The notes below the pieces were generated by a model. That model made no database searches. It worked only from the letters and a program-made list of their open reading frames with translations, and was not told the DNA's origin. Below are positions 62,996 through 64,000 of a stretch of 64,000 nucleotides of DNA, in pieces. Both the position numbers and the translations under genes were made by a program. Positions within the stretch are counted from its first letter, which is position 1; every line of letters begins with the position of its first letter. The stretch covers positions 43,760 to 107,759 of the forward strand of contig JBDUUL010000001.1 in assembly GCA_039938515.1 (NCBI GenBank). The letters run 5' to 3'. The DNA comes from Nitrososphaera sp. GTDB lineage: Archaea > Thermoproteota > Nitrososphaeria > Nitrososphaerales > Nitrososphaeraceae.

Positions 62996-63726
62996 TGAGG
63001 CCAAACGCTCCGAAGTGCAAGGAAGGCAAGTGTAAAGGCGATAACCCCAAAGCTGAGAATCTTTAACCTAAGTTCCAGATGCCTTGCGTCACTATTGAGA
63101 TCTTTTTCATTCCCGTGCCTCTTGAGCTCTTTGTAGCGCCTTGAAATACGAATGTGGTAATACGAGATGGCGGCGGCAAGGCCGGCAGCGATAATTGGCG
63201 TGCGCCAATCAGCCACTCCTGCAATTGCGGCCCCTGTGAGGAGCGGAAGCGCGCCCCACGAAATTGCAAACCAAAAATTGTTGTGAAAAGCCCCATTGAA
63301 AAGTTCAAAATTATATGCAAAGAGAAAGAACCCTTCTAGCAGGGCGAATAGACCCAGAAAGGGAACGTAGAATTCAATATAGTATATTCCAATGGCATAG
63401 GATATCGCAACCGGGACTAGGAGTAAGATTAGCAGTTCCCGGCGGGAAAAGTAGTTTGCCCACGGCTTTATGCGTCTTGACCCGATGGCGTCAGCCGCAT
63501 GCGCGGACAACCCGAGACCGAGTAGAAAGATTACTGCAATCGCAGCTACTCTGTCCCAATGCACGGATGAGCCAAGAAGTGAACCGGTCACTGCAAAAGA
63601 CACGCACATCCCCGTATAGGGCAAAAAAAGCATGCCTACTAATGCCCGGAACCGCGGAGAGCCGAAACGTGGAACAAACCATTCGCTCATGCGGTCTGCA
63701 TCGGATGGCGACGCGTCGTGCATCAT
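62992..63726 (-). CDS. Multi-pass membrane protein, UbiA-superfamily-like
   Basis: 244 residues with seven to eight membrane helices. After helix 2 the sequence LSAHAADAIGSRRIKPW stands where UbiA prenyltransferases carry the first Asp-rich motif, and FNGAFHNNFWFAISWG-like segment precedes a helix as in the family, but the N-D-x-x-D motif itself is not intact. It could be a prenyltransferase for an aromatic ring or a relative with another job. ATG at 63726 overlaps the methyltransferase stop by four bases (ATGA); an earlier in-frame ATG at 63750 is less likely. It has a basic, cytoplasmic C-terminal loop RRYKELKRHGNEKD. Confidence 0.6.
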   Translation of the reverse strand: MMHDASPSDADRMSEWFVPRFGSPRFRALVGMLFLPYTGMCVSFAVTGSLLGSSVHWDRVAAIAVIFLLGLGLSAHAADAIGSRRIKPWANYFSRRELLILLLVPVAISYAIGIYYIEFYVPFLGLFALLEGFFLFAYNFELFNGAFHNNFWFAISWGALPLLTGAAIAGVADWRTPIIAAGLAAAISYYHIRISRRYKELKRHGNEKDLNSDARHLELRLKILSFGVIAFTLAFLALRSVWPQ

Positions 63727-64000
63727 GGCTTCCTTCCAGATATTATGCACGATGTTCCGAATGTTAAGGGCAGAACGCTGATTTTCTCAAACCCGTTCGA
63801 TTTGAGGGCCTGGACGGTCACTTCCTCCCAGGTCGATTGCTCGATTACCTGCCTGAGTTCGTTAAAGACAATCTGCCAAGAATGGGCGAACAGTCCTGCA
63901 AGCCGCAGAATTCCAAAATGCATTTTCCACAACAGTCTGATAGCGGCCACGCTCGGCATCGAAAAATCGTGAAATACGAGAAGCCCGCCAGGTTTGAGGA
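63723..64000 (-). CDS. Class I SAM methyltransferase, C-terminal part
   Basis: Only the last 91 codons are in the window; the gene continues past base 64000. LKPGGLLVFHDFSMPS is the strand 4-5 signature of UbiE/Menaquinone-type methyltransferases, and later SNGFEKISVLPLTFGTSCII is the usual final strand pair. The substrate is unknown. Its stop overlaps the UbiA-like ATG by four bases, so the three genes here are translated together. Confidence 0.75.
   Translation of the reverse strand, partial: LKPGGLLVFHDFSMPSVAAIRLLWKMHFGILRLAGLFAHSWQIVFNELRQVIEQSTWEEVTVQALKSNGFEKISVLPLTFGTSCIISGRKP

Overview
The window is most likely from a soil-type ammonia-oxidising thaumarchaeon (Nitrososphaerota) of the genus Nitrososphaera; I infer this without a database search. 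Pointers are the LysW-dependent lysine/arginine genes, diphthine synthase, FEN1, archease, an isopentenyl phosphate kinase - type 2 IPP isomerase - GGPP synthase lipid operon, thaumarchaeal-style cytochrome b/Rieske and succinate dehydrogenase genes, a tRNA with archaeal bulge-helix-bulge introns, mid-range GC, and many starts (ATG, GTG, TTG) with a TATA-like box about 25-33 bases upstream and no Shine-Dalgarno, as expected for leaderless archaeal mRNAs.

Layout. 0-4 kb: the 5' part of a secreted GH1 glycosidase, a small beta-rich protein, cytochrome b + Rieske, and a pentapeptide-repeat protein. 4-10.4 kb (minus strand): diphthine synthase fused to a DUF357-like domain, then lysK-lysX-lysW-homocitrate synthase, then argH. 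10.5-12 kb: small zinc and membrane proteins, and a structured RNA whose second copy lies 25 kb away. 12-26.1 kb: an integrated virus-derived element with a tyrosine recombinase, a winged-helix regulator facing a small RHH-like gene, an SF3 (D5-type) helicase operon, small terminase, a large terminase split into ATPase and nuclease genes, a tape-measure protein, a glycine-rich protein, a Shedu-like (DUF4263-type) nuclease behind an RHH regulator, and a tightly overlapping cassette of small genes. No capsid, portal or protease gene is recognisable, so it looks like a decayed provirus or a helper-dependent element.

26.2-30.7 kb: a MIP18/DUF59 Fe-S maturation protein beside sdhABCD. 31-36.4 kb: small conserved proteins, HisRS, archease, a ferritin-like protein, a Rieske ferredoxin, a thioredoxin-fold protein and a C2H2 microprotein. 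36.6-42.2 kb: AhpD-like protein, the second structured RNA, FEN1, a AAA+ ATPase, zinc-ribbon proteins, a JAMM metalloprotease, a PqqD-like protein and tRNA-Ser(CGA) with two introns. 42.3-47.4 kb (minus strand): thioredoxin reductase, a conserved unknown, Thi4 thiazole synthase, inositol-1-phosphate synthase and a TPR/winged-helix protein. 47.4-59 kb (mostly plus): a large Ser/Thr/Asn-rich surface protein, the isoprenoid operon running into GluRS, an FAH-family hydrolase, small membrane proteins and a ferredoxin/flavodoxin-NADP reductase-like flavoprotein. 59-64 kb: a B12-binding radical SAM protein (possibly of the GDGT-ring-synthase type), a Nudix hydrolase, tRNA-Ala(GGC), a stand-alone receiver protein, and a co-translated cluster of a methyltransferase, a UbiA-like membrane protein and a chorismate-lyase-like protein running off the right edge.

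Most notable: (1) two ~93-nt copies of a two-hairpin RNA with compensatory base changes; (2) tRNA-Ser(CGA) with an 18-nt D-loop intron plus a canonical 20-nt intron; (3) a LysW ending in Gln where the family carries its amino acid on a terminal Glu; (4) a type 2 IPP isomerase with no ATG/GTG/TTG start for its conserved N-terminus; (5) a Shedu-like nuclease and an undescribed overlapping small-gene cassette transcribed apart from one repeat-rich operator inside the provirus.
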